Notes under the pieces: model-generated | Databases searched by the model: none | What the model saw: only the letters and a program-made list of their open reading frames with translations | What the model was told of the DNA's origin: nothing | Made by a program: the position numbers and the translations under genes | Part shown: positions 30,763 to 41,500 of the stretch, piece by piece | Layout: each line of letters starts with the position of its first letter | How positions within the stretch are numbered: the stretch's first letter is position 1 | NCBI GenBank assembly: GCA_001643675.2 | Contig: LSRY02000031.1 | Coordinates: 775,001 to 839,000, forward strand | Direction: 5' to 3' | From: Monocercomonoides exilis | Lineage: Eukaryota > Preaxostyla > Oxymonadida > Polymastigidae | DNA length: 64,000 nt

Positions 30763-32645
30763 ATAACAATCCTTCGATTGTGAATTACCAATCAGTCAGA
30801 AGAAACATTATTTGCTTAAATTCTGCCTCACTGACAATCTCCAGTTTGAAAGGAGGTGATGGAGTGAAAGACAATTCATCACTTTGGATTCTGAATGAAG
30901 GATGCAATTTTGAAGGGATTATTTCTGAAAGAGCATCCCCATTCTTCATTCCAGTCCTGGAAAATGTTGAAGCAAAGGAAGTGGGAGAAGAAGTGGAGAT
31001 TGTGTTCAAAGGGAAGGAGCTGCTGCCATGCAACTTGTCATTCATGGTTGTGAGGCAGATGGGAAAAGAAAAGCAGATTGAGAAGCATGGATTTGATGAA
31101 AGTGGATATGTGTCAGAGATAGAAGTTGAAGGGAGACTGTCGAAAGAGATGATTACGGAAGCAGGAGAAGGGGTGGAGGTGAGCGTGTGCATTCTGTTTG
31201 GAGATGGAAATAATCCATCATCAACAGATTCTTTCATTGTGAAGAACAAGAGCGAATCAAAAACAAATGGAGAAGGAAAGCTTGTTGAAGGAAGGAAAGA
31301 AGGGAAATCATATTGGTTGTTGATTGTGATTGTTCTTGTTGTTATATTATTGATTGTTCTGATTGTATCTGTTGTTTTGGCTATTCGATGGAGGAGGGCG
31401 AAGAATGAAGCGAAAGATCTGAGAGAGATTGTGAATGACACAGTGAAAAAGGATCCAAAGGCATTTGAGATGGTGACGATGGAAATGTCACCTGAGGATC
31501 AGTGGAGGAGAGCAAAGAGGGAGGCAGAGAAGAAGAATGAGGAGAGGATGAAGAAGAGAGTGTATGAGAAAACATTGGGACACTCCGAGTCATCAGAGCA
31601 TTTATTGAGTGAGAGTGGATCGACAGAATACATCCTTGGAAGGGACTCAGACAAGATCCCAGAATGGATGTTGGAGAAGGTTGATGAAACAGAAGAAGAG
31701 ACAAGAAAAAGAACACAATCTCCATCAATATCTTCGACATGTTCAACTGATTCAGATTCAACATTTGTCCGAGGTGAGGATCTGTGTCCAACTACCTCAT
31801 CGATGTCGAATCTTGTTGATGCAATGGCCTGCTCATCACCTCATGAGAAGCTGATCGTGGATCTGAGGGATTCACTATTCATGCTGCTTCATGGGAGGAA
31901 TAAGACAAAAGAGATGGCGATTGGGAGCTTGAAAGAAAGAGAACAAACAGCCGCTCAAGTGTTGTTCTGGGTTGCTAACCTCGCACTCCACTCTTTTGAG
32001 GAGATGGAAAACCCACTTCAGTCGTTGGCCAATCTGAGCCCACACATTGTTCTGTTCTCAGAACACATGGTGATTTGTATTGTGATGCACTCTGACTTAT
32101 TGTCAGATGATGATTCAGATTCATCCTCCATCTCATCATCAACAGTTGTGACATCTGCCAGTGATGATGGTGATGACGATGAAAGTGACTCTCTTCCCTC
32201 ATCAGCATTTGAAGAGGATGAAAATGCTTTCAAAAAAGAGTGTTTGCGATGGAAGGCGCCAGAGCTGCAGATGAGCAAGAAGATGGGGGCGACAAAGGAG
32301 TCGGTGGTATTCTCGATTGGGATGATGGTGTGGGAGTGTGTGACGCTGGAGATCCCGTTTGGGGAGTATGAGGGAGTGGTGACAGGGCAGAAGATAGTGA
32401 ATGGGGAGCGGCCGAAGGTGGAGAAGATGGGAGGGAGCAGTCTTCGGGAGTTGGAGGAGAAGTGTGTGGCGCAGGGGTGGGATGAGCGGGTGACATTGGG
32501 GGATGTGAAGCGGGAGCTGTTCATGAAGATGCCGATGGGGTCGATGTTTGTGACGGCATCAGACGCGTTGGATATTGGAGATGGATCGAGATGTGAAGAG
32601 GCAGACAGCGAAGACACAGATGGGAGCTTCAGTCGGATGGAATGA
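30759..32645 (+). CDS. Gene 2, part 2: end of ectodomain, membrane span, kinase-like tail
   Basis: The frame encodes 628 residues and overlaps part 1 by four bases; it has no signal peptide, so it is not an independent gene. The first ~180 residues finish the ectodomain and its juxtamembrane domain. Residues 186-209 are the membrane helix (WLLIVIVLVVILL), followed by RWRRAK and a charged linker. The kinase-like part has RWKAPE near residues 497-502 and SVVFSIGMMVWE, with an Asp/Ser-rich insert before it and no HRD or DFG. The tail ends with FSRME and TGA, as in genes 1 and 3. Sequence is almost identical to gene 3 over this whole part. It was probably translated only as the continuation of part 1. 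Confidence 0.75.
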   Translation: MNNNPSIVNYQSVRRNIICLNSASLTISSLKGGDGVKDNSSLWILNEGCNFEGIISERASPFFIPVLENVEAKEVGEEVEIVFKGKELLPCNLSFMVVRQMGKEKQIEKHGFDESGYVSEIEVEGRLSKEMITEAGEGVEVSVCILFGDGNNPSSTDSFIVKNKSESKTNGEGKLVEGRKEGKSYWLLIVIVLVVILLIVLIVSVVLAIRWRRAKNEAKDLREIVNDTVKKDPKAFEMVTMEMSPEDQWRRAKREAEKKNEERMKKRVYEKTLGHSESSEHLLSESGSTEYILGRDSDKIPEWMLEKVDETEEETRKRTQSPSISSTCSTDSDSTFVRGEDLCPTTSSMSNLVDAMACSSPHEKLIVDLRDSLFMLLHGRNKTKEMAIGSLKEREQTAAQVLFWVANLALHSFEEMENPLQSLANLSPHIVLFSEHMVICIVMHSDLLSDDDSDSSSISSSTVVTSASDDGDDDESDSLPSSAFEEDENAFKKECLRWKAPELQMSKKMGATKESVVFSIGMMVWECVTLEIPFGEYEGVVTGQKIVNGERPKVEKMGGSSLRELEEKCVAQGWDERVTLGDVKRELFMKMPMGSMFVTASDALDIGDGSRCEEADSEDTDGSFSRME

Positions 32646-33106
32646 AACGATGATTTTTTTTTCATTTGAGAAATGCATTTGGGAAGCATGAAGAATTGAA
32701 AAGTGGAGCTGGGAGAATGTTGGATGAGAAGAATCGAATGTTTGTTTGAAAGCAATTCCTTCCTTTGTTTGTGTCTCGTTGGGAAGAAAAGTGCATTGCC
32801 ATATCACATTCATGCTTTCGGGAGTGGATTGTCATTCGCTGCATTCTTCGTCCCGAGCCATGGTGAGGCTTTCACTTTCTTCCTTTGGACAACTGGAGTT
32901 TTCCCAATAGGCACACACCTGGTGATTTCTGTTTCAAATTCAGTATTATTGGGATGTTCTTTTTTTCGTTCACATTTGTAATTTTCAACAGTTTATTTTT
33001 CTTTCACACAGTGAGAATGCAGAATGGGAGGATGCCAATCATCTCTGTTATCTGTAAGAAATAGAGTTTGATAAAAGGAAGAGTGAACAATGCATTCATT
33101 CAAATT

Positions 33107-33109
<3 letters not shown>
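32646..33109 (+). other. Conserved 3' flank of gene 2
   Basis: Untranslated flank shared with genes 1 and 3. It contains the GTG-started 92-codon open frame that I do not consider a gene. Confidence 0.5.

Positions 33110-33152
<43 letters not shown>
33110..33152. repeat. Poly(T) tract, 43 nt
   Basis: T43 downstream of gene 2 at the position equivalent to the tracts behind genes 1 and 3. Confidence 0.85.
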
Positions 33153-33159
<7 letters not shown>

Positions 33160-33480
33160 GAAAGATTTTTGATTCACTTCTTTTCATTAACCACATCAAA
33201 ATGTTTTGAAAAATAGAAAATATGACTTTTTGGAATTAAAACTTTGTTCATTTGTTACGGGTAATTTTTTATCAAATTAAAAAAAATGAAAATGAAAATA
33301 TCTCATCTTCAACATTTAGCAATAATTTAAAGTTTTCAAACATTTTCAGTTTGCAGAATGAAAAATCTTTATTAATAGCTTGTTTTTTGTTTTTATCGTT
33401 CATATTTTTTTTATATAATAACAACAAAATGGCTCAGTAATGATCACATTCATTTTTGTACTAATTTTTATGATTATATT
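33153..33480. other. Distal 3' flank, no gene
   Basis: AT-rich flank conserved with 5201-5521 and 51035-51360. It ends at the solo DIRS-like repeat. Confidence 0.5.
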
Positions 33481-33855
33481 TGAAAGAGAAAATGGTTATT
33501 TCACTTCCTTCTCTTGTATTTATGAGAGCGCCACGTTATGGGTTAGTCACCCAGCTGATTAAAATGGCACTTAATGAAATGGTGAACAAAGGAGCAAATG
33601 TGAATTTTTAAAAGGGAACTGACACTTGGCAAATTGAAAATTATTACAAATGCAGTGAAAACACATGTTTGAAACAAGAAAGATACAATTTAATTAAATT
33701 AAATGTTTTTAAATGCAAACTGTAAAGAGAAGGAATTATAAGTGTTGATTTTTTTCCCACATTGTTATTCAGCAATGACGAATTTATAAGGGAATGGGAT
33801 ATCTTAGTTGTGGAGGGAGTAAGAGAAGGAAGTGAAATAACCATTTTCTCTTTCA
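33481..33855 (-). mobile_element. Small non-autonomous DIRS-related element
   Basis: About 375 bp bounded by inverted copies of the block that reads GAAAGAGAAAATGG, then TTATTTCACTTCC, then TTCTCT (33481-33529 and 33822-33855). The left copy continues into the DIRS-like end motif tatttatgagagcgcc. It has no coding sequence. It directly abuts the full DIRS-like element. The mirrored copy is at 50663-51034, and a solo end lies at 5128-5200. Confidence 0.5.
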
Positions 33856-33925
33856 ATCAAAACACAAGCGTTTTGATTACAGAGAAAACATTTATTACAC
33901 TTCCTTCTCTTGTATTTATGAGAGC
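33855..33925 (-). repeat. DIRS-like 3' inverted terminal repeat with core site
   Basis: 71 bp, inverted relative to 38053-38123. At its outer edge lie AATCAAAAC (33855-33863), spacer ACAAGC (33864-33869) and GTTTTGATT (33870-33878), an arm-spacer-arm arrangement as in tyrosine-recombinase crossover sites. Confidence 0.7.
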
Positions 33926-33956
33926 ATCAATAATTGGGAAGGTTTGATAATGTGAA

Positions 33957-35180
33957 TTAACTTGAACAAACATCCTTTTCTTCGTGTTGTTTCTTTTCCA
34001 TTTCTTTTCTTCTTTGAGATCTTGTGCGGATAATGAATTCAATCTTAGCCTCGCTGATTACTGTCTGTGAAGCATTGTTTTCTTCTGTGTCCTCTGGTTC
34101 TTCAACTTTATCTGTGTATGCAAATACTGTTTGTTGTTTTTGATCTCCGTTTTCACATATTTCCATTGTTGGTATTTGCTCTTCTGAGTTTGAACTGGAA
34201 TTTGTTTCGGAATCGGATTCCGCCTCAGAATCTGAATCGGACTCTGACGCAGTCCCACTTTCTTCAGGTTGGAGAATAGTTGAATTGCATCTTGCTGTCA
34301 TGTGGGCCAGCTTGCTTGACACATCTGATTGGACGTAATGCTTTGTGATGGCGTTGCTTCTAGGAGAGAGTCTGGTTAACTTAGCAATTTGGGCTAATGG
34401 AATTTCTACCATCGTTAGCGCAGTGATTGACGCATGCTTCAATGAGTAATGCCCGAAAAACTTCGGAATCCCAGCATCCTGAAACATTTCGGCTGCATAA
34501 TTACGAATCTTTCTCACAGAAAGGGTTTGATGAATTTTCTCATCTATGAATAGTGAAGTTGCATTTGGCTGAGATTCTTTGATTCTGTTCCAATGTTCCT
34601 TAACTGAAGCTGCTGGACACACAAGCGGCTGTTCTTTTATGAACGGGATGATAATATCTGGACGTTCTGCTGATGTTTTTAATGATGAATCGAGTTTTAT
34701 TGAATCGTCTCCAATTGTTGAAATCTGCAGGTTTATCCTTTCCAACTCCGTAAATCGACAGGCGGAGAACAACATCCATGTACATATTGCCTTTTTTGTC
34801 TATTCATGAAAGTCAAGATTCCTGTTCTTTCCTTATGATGTTATTTTCTGCAGCAGGAGTTGGGGGTTCCAGATCTCTGGTTTGTCTCTTTTTTTCCTGT
34901 TTTCTGATCTTCGGAATGATTTTAATAGTCTTTGCATGAGTGCAGATTCTCCCAGTCCTCGATTGAACAGTAATTCTGAGATGAGCGATAATGCAGCGCA
35001 TGTTTGTCTGAGCGTCGAAGACTTCGTGCCTTTGTCTTTCAGGCTAATGAAAATGGAAGCACATTTTTCAACCCACTCACTCCATGATTCGGGTGGTTCT
35101 CCTTTCCTATTATCTTCCCATATTTCACTAAAACGCACATATCAATATGAATATCCTTTCCATGCGTTTTCGGCAACGCT
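33957..35180 (-). pseudogene. Tyrosine recombinase of the DIRS-like element, broken
   Basis: The catalytic part (33957-34775) shows ACRFTEL with the first-box Arg, GHYSLKHASITAL at the second box (a Lys where the usual Arg is expected) and ITKHYVQSD with the nucleophilic Tyr. An acidic Ser/Glu/Asp-rich tail follows. The N-terminal core-binding part (34833-35138, SEIWEDNRKGEPPESW and onwards) is in another frame. The two are separated by a stop and by A/T-run indels that differ between the two element copies. The enzyme would integrate the circular cDNA; it is not functional here. Confidence 0.7.
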
Positions 35181-35197
35181 ATTTTTGCTTTCATCGA

Positions 35198-36919
35198 TCA
35201 CCCTTTCGGAAAATCCCTTTGAAAAGAGCATTCTCCGAAACCATTCTTCTCGGTGTGATTCTCAGGATTGATAAGGACTATTCTCATTCTGCCTCGCGGT
35301 AGGCTTGATTCCATCCGTTTCATCCATCTTCCTTCCTTCAAAACCTGGTTCTGTTCTTTCCATCTCCATTCGAAGTGTCTCGATATTTTTATCAGCGGTT
35401 CCCATATCTGCCCTCTCCAATCTGGCATCAGAAGAAAAACATGTGCATTTTCCTCTATTGATTTTGCAATCGCTGGGACTATTAGTGGAATCTGCTGATG
35501 GGCTAAAATAACACCTCTTTGCCATGATTGCTGGAGTCCGTCTTAGTTGAGTGTGCTTCCAGGAACGCACAATCGGTCCGCTTTCGTGTTCTCGTTCGTT
35601 GCGAACGCATCCAACGTTATTTTGAAATTGAGGTTTTCCGTGATCTCGTTTGACTCTTCTTGTTTAATGGAGTAATCTCCCCCTCTTTCTAGCCTGGATA
35701 GAGCATCTGCTCTGACATTCTTCGTCCCTGGCAAGTGTTGGGCTTTTATCTGAATGTGATTGTTCTGAACAAATGTCTATATTTTCATCAGCAACTTCCT
35801 GAGGTTTGTTCCTGCATTTCATCGATTGACATTGAAAACCGCTGTTGTATTGTCTGATCTGATTAGCAATCTACAGACTTTGTTCACCTAAAGAAGGTTG
35901 TTGAAATGGCTGAGTGCTCGACTGGTTGCATATAATTCCCTGTAATTCGAGCTCTGGCATCTCAATTTCCCTGGAAGCGATTGATGAAAATCGTATTTCT
36001 TGTTGTTCATTTGAAGAACCGCTCCCATAGCTCTCTCTGATGCATCTGTCGTTAAGGCTGCTTGTGGCAGGAATAATGGGCAAAGCTGTCTCGGTTTGTT
36101 CGCATTCAGCCTCGTTATCCATTTTTGAATACTCGGAAGGATTGATGGGTTGATTCTCATCTTTCCTTTCCACACCACCTTTCTGATCATTCTGTTCAGC
36201 AGCATGTACATCGATGGAAGAAGGAGTGAAGCTTCCTTGATAACGAAGCGAGTTGCACTTAGCTTGCCAATGAACGATGTGAAATTTCTCACTCTTGTTT
36301 GCTTGCATTTCAGTGCTCTGCGCCTCCATCTGTAGCATTCTTTGAGCAATTCTTTCTTTCTGTCTTTCTCTAAAGTTACGGTGAGGTTGGAAGTGTCCCA
36401 TGAATATCCGAGGAATGAAAAACAATTTGATTGTTCTATGTGGCTCTTTTCCAGATTAACAATTAGTCAAAGTTTCTGAAATAGACTTATAACTTCTTGT
36501 GCGATTCTCTTTAGTTCTTGCTTGTCTTGATGGAGCAAGACAATGTCGTCTAAATATGCGACAACTTTCACCTTCCATCTTTCCCGAATGAAAGCAATGA
36601 CCTTTCTCATTATTTTTGTGAATATTCTTAGAGAGTCCTTGTAACCGAAAGGCATGCTGGTGAAGCAATAAAATTCTTTGTTGAATTCGAATCTTAGAAA
36701 AGGAGTGAAATCCTCGGAAACCTTGATGAGATAGTTCACTTGGCTTAAATCCAGTGTGACTGCGAAATCTCCCTTCTTTATTATTCTCTCCATAGATCTA
36801 TGGTTCTCTTGTTTGAAGTGAATAGTTTTTATCGTATTGTTTAACCTCCTGCAATCCACAATCTGTCTCCAGCACCCGTTCCTTTTCCTGACTTCAAATA
36901 TTGGATTGACAAATTTCAC
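35198..36919 (-). pseudogene. Reverse transcriptase and RNase H of the DIRS-like element, broken
   Basis: One frame holds the whole region. Reverse transcriptase blocks are FVNPIFEVRKRNGCWRQIVD, FAVTLDLSQ, FTSMPFGYKDS and the active-site VVAYLDDIVLLHQ. The connection is LEKSHIEQSNCFSFLGYSWD. RNase H follows with TTDASERAMGAVL, SSNYRELYATSRAL, SDNTTAVFNV and HLPGTKNVRADALSRL, typical of DIRS elements. The frame is cut by TGA (36467), TAG (35888), another TGA and TAG between 35735 and 35830, and TAA (35543). Each sits where Gln, Trp or Arg would be plausible. There is no frameshift in this left copy, whereas the right copy has extra indels. Confidence 0.75.
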
Positions 36920-37154
36920 TTGGTTTTGGTGATTTTCCTAAGAATTCCTGTTTTCACTTGAACTTTTATCAATTCTGCAAAGGCTTCACTTGCTTCTTGT
37001 GATTGCTCCGATCTCCTTTTATTTTCCTGAGAATTGATAAGGATTCAACATGCTTTGGCACTCCTCCAAACCGGAACAACTCCTCTTTTGATCATCTTTT
37101 CTCCTCCCACCATTTTCCAAGCCTTGACAAATAACGCTGTTTTTCTACCAATTG

Positions 37155-37880
37155 TTAAGTCGTGTTTTATTGAGACTTTGTATTGTCACCAGAACTTCCT
37201 CTTGAATAACCTCTTGAAGCGCTGTTTGTGATAAATGATCGTCTTGCGCTGGTCGTCCGGGGCCAATCTCGAAAAAACCGATAATTCCTTGTTCCGCTTT
37301 GAATTCCCATGGTTTGTTTCTTCCTTGCATATGAATTCGAAATACTTGCCAATCCCCATCTTAATTTTAAGGATGTTTTCTTTGATTCTTCTAGAATATC
37401 TTTTTGCCTCTGAGTTAACAGCGATGATGAAAACTCGTCTTTCATTTTTTCTGCTTCAGAAAATCCATGTAGAGCTTGTATTCTCACGTGTCGAGTTTCT
37501 TTAAGAGCTTGGGCTAAAAGTTAACATGAATCTGCTATCATTTCTTTTGTTGTGTCTTCTGATTTGGTATTAGAGCATGCCGAGATAAGTAACTTTATTG
37601 CTGGATAAAGATATGTTTCCGTCCGTTCCGCCACACGATCGAGTGCGTCTTTCCAAAACACTTTGGATCTTGTAAATGGTGGTGGAGCATTCTGGATTAA
37701 AGGACTCAAATCTTTATCTTTCAATAATAATAATGCTTCGTTAATTTTATTCTCTGGTGGATGCATATCGTAAAGTGAAATTTCTGGTGGCTGTCCAAAT
37801 ATTTCCATGAAAGCTTGCTGCAAGGAAGAATCTCCTTCATCTTCTTCAATTCGTGTTGGATCTGTCCGGCCATCAAGCTC
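37155..37880 (-). pseudogene. Gag-like ORF of the DIRS-like element, broken
   Basis: Reads through QQAFMEIFGQPPEISLYDMH, RSKVFWKDALDRVAERTETY, ALHGFSEAEKMKDEFSS and an Arg/Ser-rich end (SASRGYSRGSSGDN), as in first ORFs of DIRS-like elements. In-frame TAA codons at 37521, 37167 and 37155 interrupt it. Beyond these the frame continues with QLVEKQRYLSRLGKWWEEKK, matching the region that precedes reverse transcriptase in DIRS elements. A frame change then leads into the reverse transcriptase frame. Confidence 0.6.
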
Positions 37881-38052
37881 CGACTAAACGCTTGATTGGG
37901 AAGCGGAATAACTCCCTGCTATTGAGGGAATTGCACTCGGAGGGCAACCAGTCAGCGGAGCTGCGCAAGGTTCGGTTGCGAGTCCGGTTCCCATGAAGAT
38001 GGTCGATATGTTTCCTTTTTGAACAGCGATCGTGACTGACCCATAACGTGGC

Positions 38053-38123
38053 GCTCTCAAAAATATAAGAGAAGGAAGTGAAATAAATGTTTTCTCTGTA
38101 ATCAAAACGTTTGTGTTTTGATC
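38053..38123 (-). repeat. DIRS-like 5' inverted terminal repeat with core site
   Basis: 71 bp, inverted relative to 33855-33925, carrying ATCAAAAC, spacer GTTTGT (38109-38114) and GTTTTGAT. The internal side continues with gccacgttatggg, also seen at the solo ends. Confidence 0.7.
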
Positions 38124-38571
38124 ATTGAAAAAATAAATCAATAAATATCAACGTTCTTTTTACAAAAATAATCAAAACTATTGATTATCGAAATATAATC
38201 TTTTTTTTTTCAGCAAGGAGCAAAAGTGAATAGCAAATGAACGATGATTCTTATATAAATTCTGAAAAAAGAAAAAAAGAAAAACAGAAAAACAACTTAT
38301 TCTAATATATTCATCAAGGACCGAAAACAGCCTTGATGATGAAAACAGTTAATAGTGTTGTACAATGAAAATATTTAAAAACAAAAAAGGAAAAATACTT
38401 AATATAGCTCATTTGGCGACAACAAACAAGCATATCAATAAAAATACAAAACATCAGCTTAACTGGTTTAACTTATGAATAAAATCAAAATAGAAAAAAT
38501 AATAAGTATGCAACTTTTCTTTGTCAATATGCATCAACAACAATCACTGAATTCACTCCTCCATTTATTTT
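38124..38571. other. Intergenic, no gene
   Basis: AT-rich spacer between the DIRS-like end and the stop of the repeat surface protein, mirrored at 45960-46398. No feature beyond the palindrome itself. Confidence 0.5.
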
Positions 38572-41500
38572 TTAGTTGTTCCGAGATCTTCTCTTCCTGA
38601 CAACAACAATTGCAATAATCACAACAACCACCACAACCACCACAACCACAATAGGAACAACAATAGCAACCACAGTTCCTGCACTCATCATCTTCTTCTT
38701 TTCTGGTTCTGGTTCATCTTTCGGTTCTTTGTGCTTAAGGTATTTCTCATACACATCTTCAAGATCACCACCTTCTTCTTTTGCCCCCACAATCCATCCT
38801 TTATTATCATCGTTGTAATCCTTCGCAAACCCAAATGCATCTTCTTGCTTGCTGTACTCATCAAAGTCTGGCGCAATAATACACAACGATGCAACCGATG
38901 AATCTTTCCCTTTGTTGTCACCAAACTCAAGTTTGCCTTCACCCGGAAGTTTCAAATTACCAACCGCATCTTTCACTTCAATGAGAATAGCTCCTGCCTT
39001 TCCACTTGCTGCTTCACATGATTTGAATGAACATTTTTTATCTCTTCCCATTTCCACTTTTGAACCATTATCAACCATCTTGATCATAACACCCGCAGAC
39101 AATCCCTTCGATGATTTCACTTCATTCATGGTCAACCCTTCTATTTGAACACTCGAAGCTTTATCAGCGGCATCAAGAATGTTGATTGCTGCTCCGTCTG
39201 TCATACTCACTTTATTGATCTCAACTGTATCAAATTTGACTGAAGAGGATTCGCTAATAACAAACAACGATTCTTGGAATTTCACTTCATTATTGCCCTT
39301 GCATTCAACTCCACTCATTGTAAGTTCTCCTGCTTTCACATAAACAAGATGGATTTTTGCAACTTTTTCATCATTACTGGGTGCAACCGGCTCTGGTTTC
39401 ACAAATTTGCAGTTCACTAAATTCAACTTAGCATTTTCACAGTCTGCAACGATCAATGAATGTGGATCGGTATTTGATTCCTTTGTCTTATCCAATGACA
39501 ATGGGAATAAGAAGGAAATTCCTCTGAACTCAACTTCACTCTTGCATGTGAACAAATGACTGTCTGATTCAACATTGCAATCGATCTCCACTTCTGTTTC
39601 TGATTCTTCTTCATTAGCTTTGGTTACGCCCACAATCGTTGTCAATGAAAATTTCTCAAGTGTGACAGCTGCAGCTTTGAATGATTCATTCGTTTTGATG
39701 ATGTTGATCTTGAAGTTTTCTCCTCCAACACCCACTCCAAACAATTTGTATGCTGAATCCAGTTTTTTCTTTGGGTTGTCATAGCTCAATCCATCTTTGG
39801 AATCATCTGTTGCTCCTTCACTGACATACACATTTGTTATCGGATCAAAATACACTTCTGTGAAATCAACTTCATTTTCATTATCAGTTCCTTTTGCAAC
39901 AACAAAGCATTTATTTGTTCCTTTTTTGTATCCAGATGCAAAGCTTTGCTTCATCGCTTTTGCAATGTCTCTGTGAAGGCTGACTGGCACATCCAAATAT
40001 AATCCTGTGTTCTTTTCAGCATTCGAAGTTGCATCTGAATCTGAAACCTTGCATCCAGTAAATTCTAAATTGGTTCCTGTTTCTGGCCATGTCAGTTCAT
40101 CTGCATTTGTTACGTTTTTCAACTCCAGATATATTGCTCCTGATTTCCCCTTTGTACATGTGCAATTTTCAAATTTTGTTTTTCCGTTATCTTCAACTGA
40201 AAATGTGCTTCCTGCGTGTTCGCTCTTAACAAATAATGCTCCAGTTGTTGCAGTTGTCTCATTTTCCGATTTGCATTCTGTGAATGTGCATGTGTCCAAT
40301 TTCACTGAAATAGCTGCGTCTGTATTTCCAACAATTTTCACCACAGCACTATCTTTTGATGTGATCTTCTTCAGATTCAATGATGTCAATGAAACAGTTG
40401 TTATTGTTCCATCAACTAAAAATGGTGTTGTTGAAAATTTCACTTCGTTATCCGATGTGCATTCGACTTTATTCATTGTCAGTGTTCCTGCACTCACTTT
40501 CACAAGATGGATTTCAACTGTTTCATCACCAGTATTTGAAAGCATCCCATCTGAATTGGCAGCTGGCGTTGGTCTCTTAAACTCGCAAGACTCAATTGTT
40601 AGAGAAACTGATTCTGGTTCTGCATTTAATTCATTTTCTGCACTTGCAACTGCGTGAATCAATGCAAATGGTCCTGTTCCATTTGAATCAGATCCATCAT
40701 CATCATCTTCTTGTTTTGCTGGAAAGTCAAAAATCAAATTCATGAATGTCACTGTTTTAGTGCATGTGAACAGATCTGCCTTGGCAGCTTCACCGCAGTC
40801 AATCTCAACTTTAGTGTCAGCTTCGTTTCCAGTTTCCTCTGCTTCCACCACTCCTTCGATAGTAATTCCTGTCTCTTTTGAAAACGTCACAGCTTCTGCT
40901 TTAAGGGCTGCTTGGTTTGAGTTTTCATTTTCTTTTAATATTTTGATGGAAAATTCTCCTGGCCCTTTTGATTTCTCTAATAATTCATAAGCTTTTTTTA
41001 TTGTTGAAAATGGTTTTCCTTTTGTTCCATCAGCTTTCTTTTCGTCATTCGCTCCACTTTGAACATATGCCTCATGTGGATCAAAATATACTGAAGTGAA
41101 ATCAATATCTTCATCTTCACTTTCATCAGCTCCCTTAGCTGCAACAAACCAGTCATTTGTTCCTTCCACATAGTTTTTGGCGAATTTCTTTTTCATCTCT
41201 TCGGCAATTTCCTTGAACTTTCCACTGTCTACTTCCAAAAACAAAAACGTCTGTTTATCTGAACCAGCTTTGCACCCACTAACTGTCAATTTTTCTTCCT
41301 CAGACCATGTCAATTGATTTGCATTTGTTATTTTTGGCATCTTCAGATATATCCCACCTGATTTCCCATTGGCACATTCACACGAAGTAAATGTTGTTGC
41401 TGCATTTAAAAATCGTTTGCTTTCTCCTATATTAAATTTGCTATCTGATTGATCACTTTCAACATACAATGCTCCACTTGTAGCATTAGATGCTTCTTCT

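Larger units (their letters stand above)
23220..33551 (+). repeat. Right arm of inverted repeat IR1 (gene 2 with flanks)
   Basis: Inverted paralogue of 5124-15500, spanning 5' flank, gene 2, 3' flank with T-tract, and the solo DIRS-like end. From about 26410 onward the same sequence also forms the left arm of the larger, younger palindrome IR2. Confidence 0.75.
33855..38123 (-). mobile_element. DIRS-like tyrosine-recombinase retrotransposon, dead (left copy)
   Basis: About 4.27 kb in DIRS order on the minus strand: gag-like region, reverse transcriptase, RNase H, then a tyrosine recombinase. The ends are 71-bp inverted repeats (33855-33925 and 38053-38123). Each end has a 9-6-9 site, AATCAAAAC-6 nt-GTTTTGATT, that looks like a recombinase core site. 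No integrase or methyltransferase is visible. Stops in every domain show it is inactive. The mirrored copy at 46399-50664 shares the nonsense sites I checked, so it died before the two copies arose. Confidence 0.8.

Noticed and set aside
32703-32981. 92-codon open frame directly after each giant gene (also 5684-5962 and 51531-51809)
   Set aside because: It begins with GTG, has no signal of translation, and its conservation is explained by the recent duplications of the whole 3' flank.
33855-38123. LTR retrotransposon or Ngaro-type element
   Set aside because: No integrase or protease is visible and there are no direct long repeats; the ends are inverted, and a tyrosine recombinase follows RNase H, which fits DIRS-like elements.
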